Part shown: positions 43,321 through 51,765 of the stretch, in pieces
Layout: every line of letters starts with the position of its first letter
Position numbering within the stretch: the first letter of the stretch is position 1
Origin: Cohnella sp. SGD-V74
Lineage (GTDB): Bacteria; Bacillota; Bacilli; Paenibacillales; Paenibacillaceae
Direction: 5' to 3'
Length of the DNA: 64,000 nucleotides
NCBI RefSeq assembly: GCF_003001675.1
Contig: NZ_PVYW01000002.1
Span: forward strand, 124,001 to 188,000
The notes under the pieces: generated by a model
Databases searched by the model: none
Told to the model about the DNA's origin: nothing
The model's input: only the letters and a program-made list of their open reading frames with translations
Program-made: the position numbers and the translations under genes

Positions 43321-44895
43321 TTACTGGCGTCCCAAACTGTTGATATACGCTTGCGGCGTCATTCCGGTCGTTTCCTTGAACACCTTGAAGAAGTAGTTGT
43401 ACGTCCCGAATCCGACTTGATCGCTGATCTGCTTGATCGAATACTGCCCGCTTTCCAGCAGCTTGCGGCCGGCGTCGATGCGCACCCGGTTCAAATATTC
43501 GGAAAAGGTCGAATGCGTCTCCTCCTTGAAAATCCGGCTTAAATACGAAGGGTTCAAGCCGATATGCTTGGCCGCCATCTCCAGAGTGACGCTCTCCTGG
43601 TACCGCTCGCGAACGAAACGGATCGCTTGGGAGACGTGGCGGGAATACGAGCCGCCCGCGCGCTGCCGCTTGAGCAGATTCAGCAGCGCGGAGTAGTAGT
43701 CCTGCATCCACCGCTCCAGTTGGCCGATCTCGGCGATCCGGCCGAGATCGGTGCGCGAAGGCAGCTCCCCTGGCCCGATTCGGGCTGACGCCAGCCCTTC
43801 CTTGAACGCTTTATCGCTCACCCTGAGCAGCTCGCCGACGATCGTCTGCACGGCATGGGAATGAAACGGATAGCTGCGCAGCGACGCAAAAATGGCGGCG
43901 ATCAGCCGCCCAATCGCTTCATGGTCCTGCCTCTCGACAGCCAGCAGCAGCAGCTTCTGCTCCTCGATCGATAACGAAGCGCGCTCTTCGGGCAAGCCCT
44001 GGCCCGTTCGATCCAGCCTCCGTTCGGCGGAAGCGTAGCTTGCGCCGAGCTGCGACAAGCTGCCGCAGGCATGCCCGATCGCGCAGATGCATTTCAAATT
44101 CAGGAACAGCTCCAGAGAATGCCGAAGCTTGCTCATCTGTCTGTCCGCCTCGCTCGCTACAGCATGCTCGCTGCGTTCCTGGAAGGCGAATACGACGATA
44201 AATCGTCCGTCTTCGACGTAAGCGGCCGTGCGATCGCGAATGTCGCCCAAGCTCTGCTGAAGAATATCGACGGCCTGTTGAACCATCCGGTTCGTCTGAA
44301 CGTCGCTGTACGATTCCGTCAGCAGCAGGAACGGAATAATCTGCACGACCGCGGCCACGTAGCTTATCGCGCCGGGATACAGACCATGCCTATCCGCCAA
44401 AGCCTCCAGCTCCTTGGCGGATTCCGGCGTGCCTCTCGCCAGATCGGCCGCGAGATCGCGAAGAGCGGCCGAATCGAGACTCCGGCGCGCGGAAGGAAGC
44501 TCATCGGCGCCGCTCTCTTGCCGCAATTCCTTCGCCGCCTTATTCAGCAAGGAGATCAGAGCGGCATCGTCCAGCCGATGCTTCAGAAGATAATCGGCAG
44601 CGCCGCTGTTCAGACATTCGCGCACATAGTCGTAATCGTCGTAGCTGCTGAGCATGAGCGTCCTGACGGACGGATAGCGGTCGCGAATCGTCCGGTTCAG
44701 CTCGACGCCGTTCATTCCCGGCATGTCCACGTCAATGACGGCGATGTGAGGCGGGGCGCGTTCGATCATCTCCAGCGCCATGCCGGCGGTATAAGCTTCG
44801 CCGCACAGCTTAAAGCCGTGCTTCTCCCAATCGAGCAGATTTCGCAGATGATGGTGCGCCAACGGTTCGTCGTCTACCAGCAGCACTTGCAGCAT
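43321..44895 (-). CDS. YesN-type response regulator with AraC output domain
   Basis: 524 residues. Receiver (1-120) with LLVDDE, Asp in IAVIDVDMPGMNG, LMLSSYDDYD and DYLLKHRL; the Pro that normally follows the conserved Lys is His. Middle region without recognised motif, then two AraC helix-turn-helix motifs (about 430-520: VTLEMAAKHIGLNPSYLSRI and YSIKQISDQVGFGTYNYFFK). Starts four bases after the kinase gene, so the two are co-translated. Likely activator of the transporter and GH51/GH2 operon that follows on the same strand. Confidence 0.92.
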   Translation of the reverse strand: MLQVLLVDDEPLAHHHLRNLLDWEKHGFKLCGEAYTAGMALEMIERAPPHIAVIDVDMPGMNGVELNRTIRDRYPSVRTLMLSSYDDYDYVRECLNSGAADYLLKHRLDDAALISLLNKAAKELRQESGADELPSARRSLDSAALRDLAADLARGTPESAKELEALADRHGLYPGAISYVAAVVQIIPFLLLTESYSDVQTNRMVQQAVDILQQSLGDIRDRTAAYVEDGRFIVVFAFQERSEHAVASEADRQMSKLRHSLELFLNLKCICAIGHACGSLSQLGASYASAERRLDRTGQGLPEERASLSIEEQKLLLLAVERQDHEAIGRLIAAIFASLRSYPFHSHAVQTIVGELLRVSDKAFKEGLASARIGPGELPSRTDLGRIAEIGQLERWMQDYYSALLNLLKRQRAGGSYSRHVSQAIRFVRERYQESVTLEMAAKHIGLNPSYLSRIFKEETHSTFSEYLNRVRIDAGRKLLESGQYSIKQISDQVGFGTYNYFFKVFKETTGMTPQAYINSLGRQ

Positions 44896-44898
44896 CGT

Positions 44899-46701
44899 CT
44901 ACATCGCCTCTTTTCCGATCGTTTCGACTTCTTCCGCGTACAGCTTGGGGAAGCGGATTCGCGCTTTCGTATACTTGCCCGATTCGCTGAACAAACGGAT
45001 TCCGTACGGCTCCCCGTACAAACGGACGATTCGTTCATGCACGTTGCGAACGCCCATCCCGCTGAACCGCGACGAAGCTTCGCCGTCCCCCGGCTTCAGC
45101 ATGCCGTCCATCTGCTCCTGCGTCATCCCTCCGCCGTTATCCTCAACTTCGATGACGAGGTCGTTATGCTCCCCGTATACGCGAATGACCACATTCCCTT
45201 CTCGATCCGACCGCCCTATGCCGTGAAGGATCGCATTCTCCACCAGCGGCTGCAGCATCAGCTTCGGCACCCGGCACTCCAGCAAAGCCCGATCCTCGAT
45301 CTGCGTCGTCATTCGAACCGGTTCCATATACTTGTACTTCACGACCGAAACATAGCTGGAGACGTACTCCAACTCCTCGCGCACCGTCAAAAACTCGTTC
45401 GAATTGCCGAGCACGGCCCGCATGAGCTCGATCAGCGAACCGGACACCTCCTCGATATTTGGCACCCCGTTCAGCTTGGCCAAATATTTGATCGTATTCA
45501 GCGAATTGTAGAGGAAATGCGGCCGAATCTGCGCCTGAAGCGCCGTCAGCTCCGCCTCCCGCTTCTTTTTCTCGCTGACCCGTATCCCTTCCATCAGGCG
45601 CTTCAACTCCTCCACCATGCTGACGAACACGCGGTATAATTCGCCGATTTCATCCCTCGACTTGATCTCCGTCCGCGGAAAGGACAAGTTCCCTTCCTTC
45701 ACCTGCATCATCATCGACTTCAAGCGTCTGATGTTGACGGTCGTCCGGAACGACATCTGCAGGGAACCCATCAGGACGACGAGGAAGACGATGACCGATA
45801 CCTCGATCATCAAGTTGCGGACTCGGGTCGATTCGCTCAGCAGCGAGTCCATCGGAACGAGAGCCAGCGTCGTCCATCCCGTATAGTCGGATTGATGGCG
45901 GACGACGATGTAGGATTTGCCGTCCAGCTCATGCTCTGCCGAATGGGTGAGGCCGGCATACTGCCGATTCATGGCGTTAATCGTGTCTATGGAAGGGGCG
46001 GAAGCGGACGGGGCGGATTCCGTCTGGTAGACGAACTCGCTCTGGGCATCCAGCACGTAGAGGAGGCTGTCTTTTGTCGGTCTCACGCCGAACGTTTTCT
46101 TGATGAAGTCGTAGTTCAGGTCGACCATGACGACGCCGATCGTCTTGCGATCATAGCGAATCTCCCTCCCTACGGTAATGGCATCCGTATCGCCCGGAGG
46201 CTTGAAATACGCATGGCGGGATCCGTTGCTGAGGATGTAGGCCATCATCTCGGTATCCAGAAATCTGCGGTCCAGCCACGGCGCGCCGGAGAAGATCACC
46301 TTCCCGTTCAAGCCGACGATCGCCATCCGCGTAATGTACGGTTTGTAGGCCATGAGCCCCGACAGAAATTCTTCGGTCCGCTTCTGCTCCTGAAACCCTT
46401 CGTAGCTGACCTGGTCATGCGGACTCAGCAGCGTATCGAGCACGCTCGTCTTGCTGGTGACCGCTACGGTATTCAGCCGGTCGATCTCCTGGAGCATAAT
46501 GTTCAAGGATTCGTCCGCCTGACGGATGCTGTCCGACACCGAGGTCACCGCATTTTTCTTGATCGTATCGCGCATGTTGACATAGATGATGGAAGTGACG
46601 GAGACGATCGACAGCAAGGTTACGAGTCCGAATGCGATAAACATTTTACCCTGGATATTCAGTCGGGGAGAAAACCATCTTCGAAGCCGGGATAGAATCA
46701 T
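44899..46701 (-). CDS. YesM-type membrane sensor histidine kinase
   Basis: 600 residues. First span about residues 20-42, extracellular sensor domain to ~290, second span, HAMP (about 315-370), His-kinase domain with phospho-acceptor His in QIRPHFLYNSLNTIKYL, and ATPase domain with LQPLVENAILHG, VEDNGGGM and SGMGVRNVHERI. The ATG at 46701 has GGGGG seven bases upstream; an ATG two codons earlier sits too close to it. Partner of the following YesN regulator. It probably senses a sugar or ligand-loaded binding protein outside the cell. Confidence 0.92.
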   Translation of the reverse strand: MILSRLRRWFSPRLNIQGKMFIAFGLVTLLSIVSVTSIIYVNMRDTIKKNAVTSVSDSIRQADESLNIMLQEIDRLNTVAVTSKTSVLDTLLSPHDQVSYEGFQEQKRTEEFLSGLMAYKPYITRMAIVGLNGKVIFSGAPWLDRRFLDTEMMAYILSNGSRHAYFKPPGDTDAITVGREIRYDRKTIGVVMVDLNYDFIKKTFGVRPTKDSLLYVLDAQSEFVYQTESAPSASAPSIDTINAMNRQYAGLTHSAEHELDGKSYIVVRHQSDYTGWTTLALVPMDSLLSESTRVRNLMIEVSVIVFLVVLMGSLQMSFRTTVNIRRLKSMMMQVKEGNLSFPRTEIKSRDEIGELYRVFVSMVEELKRLMEGIRVSEKKKREAELTALQAQIRPHFLYNSLNTIKYLAKLNGVPNIEEVSGSLIELMRAVLGNSNEFLTVREELEYVSSYVSVVKYKYMEPVRMTTQIEDRALLECRVPKLMLQPLVENAILHGIGRSDREGNVVIRVYGEHNDLVIEVEDNGGGMTQEQMDGMLKPGDGEASSRFSGMGVRNVHERIVRLYGEPYGIRLFSESGKYTKARIRFPKLYAEEVETIGKEAM

Positions 46702-46749
46702 GTCCATGCCCCCTTGTTCGTGTATGCGCTTGCAATAGTGAGGAGACGC

Positions 46750-47607
46750 TCAGCCTTCCGTCGCGCGAACGGCTTGAGGCGACATTCGGTAGTACATTTT
46801 GAACGCTCTGGTGAAGGTATACAGACTGGGATAGCCCAGAGAAAGAGCGATTTCCGTAATCGTCGCGTTCGTCTCCCGCAGCAGACGTTTCGCCTTCTCC
46901 ATGCGGATTCTCTGAAGATATTTCATAGGGGACATGCCGATCTGGCCGGTGAACACCTGGGTGAAATAGGAGCGGTGGACGCCCGCGAAGGCGGCAACCT
47001 GCTGAACCGAGATTCCCTCCGTGGCGTGCAGTTCCATGTATTCCAGGCATTCGTCGATCCAGCCGGCGGGTTCCGGCGAAGAAATGGACGCCGTATCCTG
47101 AATCAGCTCGGCCAACAGTCCGCAGACGAGGCTCTGCAGCTTCAACGCCGCGGACGGACTCCACCGCTCAACCTCCGCCAACGTCCGAATCGCCAGTTCG
47201 GCTGTTTCCTTGACGCGAGGGGTCGCCCGCTTCCGGCCATACGGCTTCTCCGGGATCAGTCCCGCGAGCTCCAGCAGCGGCTTCGCCCTGTCCCCGTCCA
47301 GCGCGAGCCAGCTCATGCGAAGCGGCGTGTCCGACGGGAGCATGCGGTAATGATACGTACGGTCGGGGAAAAGGCAGAACAAATCGTCTTTCCGCAACTC
47401 GATCTGCTGGCCGTCGTGTTCAAGCTGCAGCATTCCGTCGTGTATAAAATGAAGGCTATAGCATTCGATTCGTTTCGGCCCGACTTTGTAATTCGGCTTA
47501 GCTCGGCTGCGTCCTGCCCGTACCGGCCATAATCGCCCCTCCCGATCCAGATCCGAGGGCGTATAGTAGAAAAATTCCGCGTATTCGTAATCGTATTCCT
47601 GCATCAT
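46750..47607 (-). CDS. AraC-family transcriptional regulator
   Basis: 285 residues. N-terminal cupin-like sensor (about 20-130: SLHFIHDGMLQLEHDGQQIEL, LRKDDLFCLFPD) and a C-terminal pair of helix-turn-helix motifs (ISVQQVAAFAGVHRSYFTQV; ATITEIALSLGYPSLYTFTR). GGAGGAG precedes ATG 47607 (an adjacent second ATG follows). It is divergent from the sulfatase gene with 123 bases between, so it probably controls that gene; it also lies just before the YesM gene on the same strand. Ligand unknown, likely a sugar. Confidence 0.9.
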   Translation of the reverse strand: MMQEYDYEYAEFFYYTPSDLDREGRLWPVRAGRSRAKPNYKVGPKRIECYSLHFIHDGMLQLEHDGQQIELRKDDLFCLFPDRTYHYRMLPSDTPLRMSWLALDGDRAKPLLELAGLIPEKPYGRKRATPRVKETAELAIRTLAEVERWSPSAALKLQSLVCGLLAELIQDTASISSPEPAGWIDECLEYMELHATEGISVQQVAAFAGVHRSYFTQVFTGQIGMSPMKYLQRIRMEKAKRLLRETNATITEIALSLGYPSLYTFTRAFKMYYRMSPQAVRATEG

Positions 47608-47638
47608 CCGGGCTCTCCTCCGCTTAAGCATTTCCCGC

Positions 47639-47654
47639 ATGAAAGCGACAAAAT
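47639..47654. promoter_or_regulatory. Possible cre site in the divergent AraC-sulfatase region
   Basis: ATGAAAGCGACAAAAT matches 14 of 16 positions of the CcpA site consensus, but lacks the conserved T and C of the right half. Confidence 0.3.
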
Positions 47655-47730
47655 GACAAACCCAATCTAACATCATGCCATTTACGAAATGTCTTTTAAC
47701 CCATAATATCATAGCTGGAGGCGATTTCAA

Positions 47731-49269
47731 TTGTCTAACGCACCTAACATTTTGCTAATTACAAGCGACCAACAGCATTGGAACACCCTTGGCGCTGCCA
47801 ATCCGGAGATCTCTACGCCGAACCTCGACCGCCTTGCCCGCGAGGGCACCGTATTTTCTCGGGCTTATTGCCCGAATCCGACCTGTACGCCCAGCAGATC
47901 CTCCATCGTTACGGGGATGTATCCGAGCCAGCATGGAGCCTGGACGCTCGGCACGAAGCTGCTGGAGGATCGCCATACGGTAGGCGAAGATTTCAAGCAG
48001 GCCGGATACCGGACCGCGCTCGTGGGCAAAGCCCATTTTCAACCGTTGAAATCGACAGAGCAATATCCTTCTCTCGAAGCTTACCCGGTCTTGCAGGATC
48101 TGGACTACTGGAGGCGCTTCAACGGACCGTTTTACGGCTTCGATCATGTCGAGCTGGCCCGCAACCACACGAACGAAGCGCATGTCGGGCAGCATTACGC
48201 GCTATGGATGGAAGAGCAGGGATGCGCCAACTGGCGCGATTACTTTCTCCCTCCGACCGGAACGATGGACCCGGCGGTTACGTACAAGTGGCCCATTCCG
48301 GAAAAATACCACTACAACGCCTGGATTGCGGATCGAACGAATGCCCTGCTGGAAAACTACAAGAAGGACGATGCCCCCTTCTTTCTGTGGTCGAGCTTTT
48401 TCGATCCGCATCCGGAATATTTGGCGCCCGAGCCTTGGGACACGATGTACGATCCCGACAAGCTGACGATTCCGTCCGCCGCGCCGGGAGAGCATGACCG
48501 GAATCCGCCGCATTTCGGCCTGACCCAGGAAGAGAATCCCGACTTCTCCCACTTGGCGGAGACCGGGTTCGGCATTCACGGCTACCGCTCGCACCATTAC
48601 TACGAATACGGCACGAAGTTCCGATTGACCGATGCCGACAGGAAGAAGCTGGTCGCCGTATACTACGGGATGATCAGCTTGATGGACAAATATATCGGGC
48701 GTATTCTCGATAAGCTGGACGAACTGGGATTGGCGGACAATACCCTTGTCGTGTTCACGACGGACCACGGCCACTTCTTCGGCCAGCACGGCCTGCAAGC
48801 CAAGGGAGGTTTCCATTACGAGGATCTGATCAAGCTGCCATTCATCGTCCGATATCCGGGGCATGTGCCGGCCGGGGCGACCTCGAACGCGATTCAATCG
48901 CTCGTCGACTTGGCGCCTACGTTCCTCTCCTTCAGCGGCCTGCCGATTCCGCCGGCCATGACGGGCGTCGATCAGAAGGACGTGTGGCTCGGAGCCAAGG
49001 ACAAGGCGCGGGAGCACGCCATCTGCGAATTCCGCCATGAGCCTACGACGATCCACCAGAAAACCTACGTGGATCAACGGTACAAAATCACGGTATATTA
49101 CAATCAAACCTATGGAGAATTGTTCGATCTGGCGGAAGACCCCGGGGAGCTCCGCAACCTGTGGGACGATCCGGAGCACGCGGAATTAAAGGGAGAGCTT
49201 CTGCTGAAATATATCTGGGCCGAGCTTGGCAAAGAGCCGATGCCGATGCCGCGCATCCATCATGCGTAA
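47731..49269 (+). CDS. Sulfatase of the alkaline-phosphatase superfamily
   Basis: 512 residues. Formylglycine motif C-T-P-S-R-S at residues 52-57 (Cys 52, Arg 56), metal ligands in LLITSDQQH (Asp 13) and VVFTTDHGHFFGQHGL. Sulfatases hydrolyse sulfate esters; the Cys must first be oxidised to formylglycine by a maturase, and none is encoded in the window. No signal peptide, so probably cytoplasmic. Start is the TTG at 47731 with GGAGG nine bases upstream. Divergent from an AraC regulator. Some family members with this layout are phosphonate monoester or choline-sulfate hydrolases; the substrate cannot be assigned. The element copy D begins 13 bases after the stop. Confidence 0.88.
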   Translation: MSNAPNILLITSDQQHWNTLGAANPEISTPNLDRLAREGTVFSRAYCPNPTCTPSRSSIVTGMYPSQHGAWTLGTKLLEDRHTVGEDFKQAGYRTALVGKAHFQPLKSTEQYPSLEAYPVLQDLDYWRRFNGPFYGFDHVELARNHTNEAHVGQHYALWMEEQGCANWRDYFLPPTGTMDPAVTYKWPIPEKYHYNAWIADRTNALLENYKKDDAPFFLWSSFFDPHPEYLAPEPWDTMYDPDKLTIPSAAPGEHDRNPPHFGLTQEENPDFSHLAETGFGIHGYRSHHYYEYGTKFRLTDADRKKLVAVYYGMISLMDKYIGRILDKLDELGLADNTLVVFTTDHGHFFGQHGLQAKGGFHYEDLIKLPFIVRYPGHVPAGATSNAIQSLVDLAPTFLSFSGLPIPPAMTGVDQKDVWLGAKDKAREHAICEFRHEPTTIHQKTYVDQRYKITVYYNQTYGELFDLAEDPGELRNLWDDPEHAELKGELLLKYIWAELGKEPMPMPRIHHA

Positions 49270-49282
49270 CAGAGCCTGACCA

Positions 49283-49412
49283 TTTGTAACCGAACCGTAA
49301 TATAGCTTTCATCTGATCTTCATGTTGAGGGGTTACAATACAAACATGACCCCCCTTTTCAATAATATATACCTTGAGGCTAGCGGCCCGTTGCCGCTAG
49401 CCTACTTTTTTT
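49283..49412 (+). ncRNA. Small-RNA-like repeated element, copy D (most diverged)
   Basis: Half-sites TTGTAAC (49284), CCGTAAT (49295), CTTTCAT (49306) and TCTTCAT (49317) keep the 11-bp period while all four spacers differ from copy A. The -10 is TACAAT (49334-49339), again exactly 50 bases from the first half-site. The start ACATGACCCCCCTTT and the 12-bp stem are identical; the A/T-rich stretch between is three bases longer and reshuffled. This pattern of conservation argues for selected function over mere duplication. Confidence 0.65.
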
Positions 49413-49471
49413 ATGCTCGATTATTTGCCTGGATTTGACTTTCTTCGAATACATGGTCAAATCTTGTGTAA

Positions 49472-50377
49472 CTAACAATTACGCGAGGAATCGGAATTAA
49501 GCAGGGCATCCCGGAAAAAAGCGGTCACCGCCGGCCAGAAAGCCGGATCGCGGTCCGAGGCGCTGTGTCCTTCCGCGTCCACGAACAAGTGAGGATGGTC
49601 GGGCGTGCGGGATAAGATGAGATGGAGTTCGCCCGGAGGAATGAATCCGTCCTTGCGCGAATGAACGAGCAATACGGGCGTGCGGCGGCTGCTGGCGTTG
49701 TCGTTCAGAATGCGGACGGGATCAGCCCTATGGACCGTCTTGCGCGGAATGCGGCTTCGCCACAGCATGAAACTCGGAATGAGCTGTGCGAGCGGAAACT
49801 GCGGCAGCTTGCGGCGGCGCAGCTCGGCTCCGATCATCGTGGACAGCCTTACGGGCATCGAATCGGTAACGAGCGCGGCGATCGGGGCTCCTGCGTCCAG
49901 CGCGAGCACCGCTCCGAACGCGCCGAGGGAGTGGCCGACCACGCCGATGCGGGCCGGATCGACGTCCGATCGCCGAAGCAGCCAGTCGATGGCCGAGAGC
50001 AGATCGTCGCGGAATTGCAAGCCCGTCGGCGTTTTGTAGTAATCGCTGTCCCCATGGCTCCGAGCGTCGTACATCAGAATAGCGTAACCCTGCTCGTGCA
50101 GCGGAAGCGCATACCTCAATACGCGCGAACGGTTAGAGCTCCAGCCGTGCGCGACGACGATGACCGGGCTCGGCCCGGACAGCATAGCCTGGGGCATGAA
50201 CCAGCCTTTCACCGTCGCTCCTCCGCTTTGCCATTCCGTTTCCTCGTAAGGCACCGGTGGGCAGGTCTCGTTCCGAATAAGCCGCGGCCGCTGCGCCTTC
50301 ACCGTCAGCCCGTACAGCGCAGCCGCGCTTCCCGTAAACGCTCCCGCGCTTCCGACCATCCATGCCACAATCGACAC
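49472..50377 (-). CDS. Alpha/beta hydrolase
   Basis: 301 residues. Membrane-anchor-like hydrophobic N-terminus (about 4-25), then an alpha/beta hydrolase fold with oxyanion-hole VVAHGWSSN, nucleophile elbow GVVGHSLGAFG, acid in LLVHSRKDGFIPP and His in DAEGHSASD. This is the serine hydrolase/peptidase S9-like YqkD/FrsA-type group; substrates unknown. Start is the GTG at 50377 with GGGGAG upstream. It lies alone, convergent to copy D of the repeated element. Confidence 0.83.
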   Translation of the reverse strand: MSIVAWMVGSAGAFTGSAAALYGLTVKAQRPRLIRNETCPPVPYEETEWQSGGATVKGWFMPQAMLSGPSPVIVVAHGWSSNRSRVLRYALPLHEQGYAILMYDARSHGDSDYYKTPTGLQFRDDLLSAIDWLLRRSDVDPARIGVVGHSLGAFGAVLALDAGAPIAALVTDSMPVRLSTMIGAELRRRKLPQFPLAQLIPSFMLWRSRIPRKTVHRADPVRILNDNASSRRTPVLLVHSRKDGFIPPGELHLILSRTPDHPHLFVDAEGHSASDRDPAFWPAVTAFFRDALLNSDSSRNC

Positions 50378-50454
50378 GCCGCTCCCCTCCGTTACGAAAG
50401 TATGGAATGCTCCTATTTTAACCCGGTTCCTTCTGTTTTACTGGTCAAGCAAAT

Positions 50455-50475
50455 AAAAAAGCCCGAAGGCTTTGT
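50455..50475 (-). terminator. Terminator behind the vapBC locus
   Basis: Minus strand AAAGCC, loop TTCG, GGCTTT, then TTTATTTG; 39 bases past the end of the vapC remnant. Confidence 0.75.
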
Positions 50476-50513
50476 GGTGTCGCTAATCGTAACGAAGCCG
50501 GCATTAGTAGGAA

Positions 50514-50913
50514 TCACACATCACAAATCCTTAGATCAATGCATTGAGCAATCGAAGTGAAGTCCTTATCCTTATGCAACAATTCACATGAAAACTCAAT
50601 AGCAACAGCGGCAATGATACAATCATTCGTCTTTCTGACTGTGAATCCTTTGCCTCGACAAGTGCGATAGATGTCGGCTGCATGGATATACGTTTTTAAC
50701 GGTGTTGTATGCAGTATATTCAACGCTGTTAATGTCTGCTTTACCCGATCATACTGCCTATCTTCACCAATCCCCTGAAGAATTTCTGTCAAAATAATAT
50801 CAGTAAGCGCTATTGGCTTTTGCTCGATAATAAGCTTTCTCAGTTTATCTTTTTCTTTGGATTCAGCCCCTCCGAAAAAGTCGATCCAAAACACTGGTAT
50901 CAACCAGGATCAT
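50514..50913 (-). pseudogene. VapC-like PIN-domain toxin, disrupted by a one-base frameshift
   Basis: The ATG at 50913, overlapping the antitoxin stop (ATGA), opens a typical VapC start, MILVDTSV, holding the first catalytic Asp. At a run of four T on the minus strand (50888-50891) the frame is lost; with three T it would continue WIDFFGGAESKEKDKL and on to the stop at 50514. The downstream part keeps the other PIN acids: Glu in LTEILQGI, Asp in TNDCIIAAVA and Asp in HKDKDF. The total length would be ~132 residues, normal for VapC, a Mg-dependent RNase. As read, only an internal TTG start would give a protein, lacking the first Asp. This may be a real inactivation, phase variation at a homopolymer, or a sequencing error. 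Confidence 0.8.
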
Positions 50914-51113
50914 AGCCGTTCCTCTCGCATCTCATCCAAGTTGCCTTCCCACTGTATCTTCCCTTCAAGCTCAAGTAAGTCGCGATATACTTTATTATTT
51001 AAAAGATAAGCAATAGCGGAGCGCACCGCTTCATTCTCTGAAGTCGAGTGAAACCATCCCTTTAACCGTTCCAAGTCGTTTTCATCAAGTGATACGAAAA
51101 TTTCCTTCATCAT
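50910..51113 (-). CDS. VapB-type antitoxin
   Basis: 67 residues. MMKEIFVSLDENDLERLKGWF and SENEAVRSAIAYLLNNKVYRDLLELEGKI (split here) look like an antitoxin with a short N-terminal DNA-binding part and a C-terminal toxin-binding helix ending in WEGNLDEMREERL. The stop overlaps the ATG of the vapC remnant by four bases. Start at 51113 is chosen with GGTGG eight bases before; GTG at 51125 is possible. Acts as repressor of its operon in related systems. Lower GC than the neighbourhood suggests transfer. Confidence 0.75.
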   Translation of the reverse strand: MMKEIFVSLDENDLERLKGWFHSTSENEAVRSAIAYLLNNKVYRDLLELEGKIQWEGNLDEMREERL

Positions 51114-51217
51114 TTCGTCCACCACCTAAGCTCACTGTTGTAGTACATTATACCACAGCATGGGTAGACAAAACAGCGCTGAGAACTTATCCCGGCACCG
51201 CTCCAAGCAACTGCTGT

Positions 51218-51757
51218 AGCCCGACCTGGTCGGGCTGCAGCGTAAGAATCGGTGGGTGGGTCGCTCTAACCCGATACGGTCGGGCTGCAGCGCGAGAATC
51301 GGTGGTTGGCACGCTCTAAGCCGACCTGGCCGGGCTGCAGCGTAAGAATCGGTGGTGGGTTCGCTCCAAGCCGACCTGGTCGGGCTGCAGCGTAAGAATC
51401 GGTGGGTGGGTCGCTCTAAGCCGATCCGGTCGGGCTGCAGCGTAAGAATCGGTGGGTGGGTCGCTCTAACCCGACCTGGTCGGGCTGCAGCGTAAGAATC
51501 GGTGGGTGGTTTGCTCTAAGCCGACCCGGTCGGGCTGCAGCGTAAGAATCGATGGGTGGGTCGCTCTAACCCGATCCGGTCGGGCTGCAGTTCAAGAATC
51601 GGTGGTTGGTGCGCTCTAACCCGACCCGGTCGGGCTGCAGCGTAAGAATCGGTGGGTGGGTCGCTCTAAGCCGATCCGGTCGGGCTGCAGCTCGAGAATC
51701 GGTGGTTAGTTCGCTCTAAGCCGATCCGGTCGGGCTGCAGCTCGAGAATCGGCACTC
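51218..51757. repeat. 50-bp tandem repeat array, 11 units
   Basis: The block CGGGCTGCAG recurs at 51231, 51281, 51331, 51381, 51431, 51481, 51531, 51581, 51631, 51681 and 51731, an exact 50-base period. Each unit has the dyad CCGAYCYGGTCGG, then GCTGCAG, AAGAATCGGTGG and CGCTCTAA. Variation is only base substitutions, without length change. It lies between vapB and the binding-protein gene, starting about 10 bases behind the latter's stop (minus strand). The bases 51126-51217 show nothing recognised. Confidence 0.95.
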
Positions 51758-51765
51758 GCGCAGGA

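Noticed and set aside
51218..51757. CRISPR array
   Set aside because: The period is regular, but the whole 50-bp unit is repeated, with no unique spacers, and no cas genes are near.
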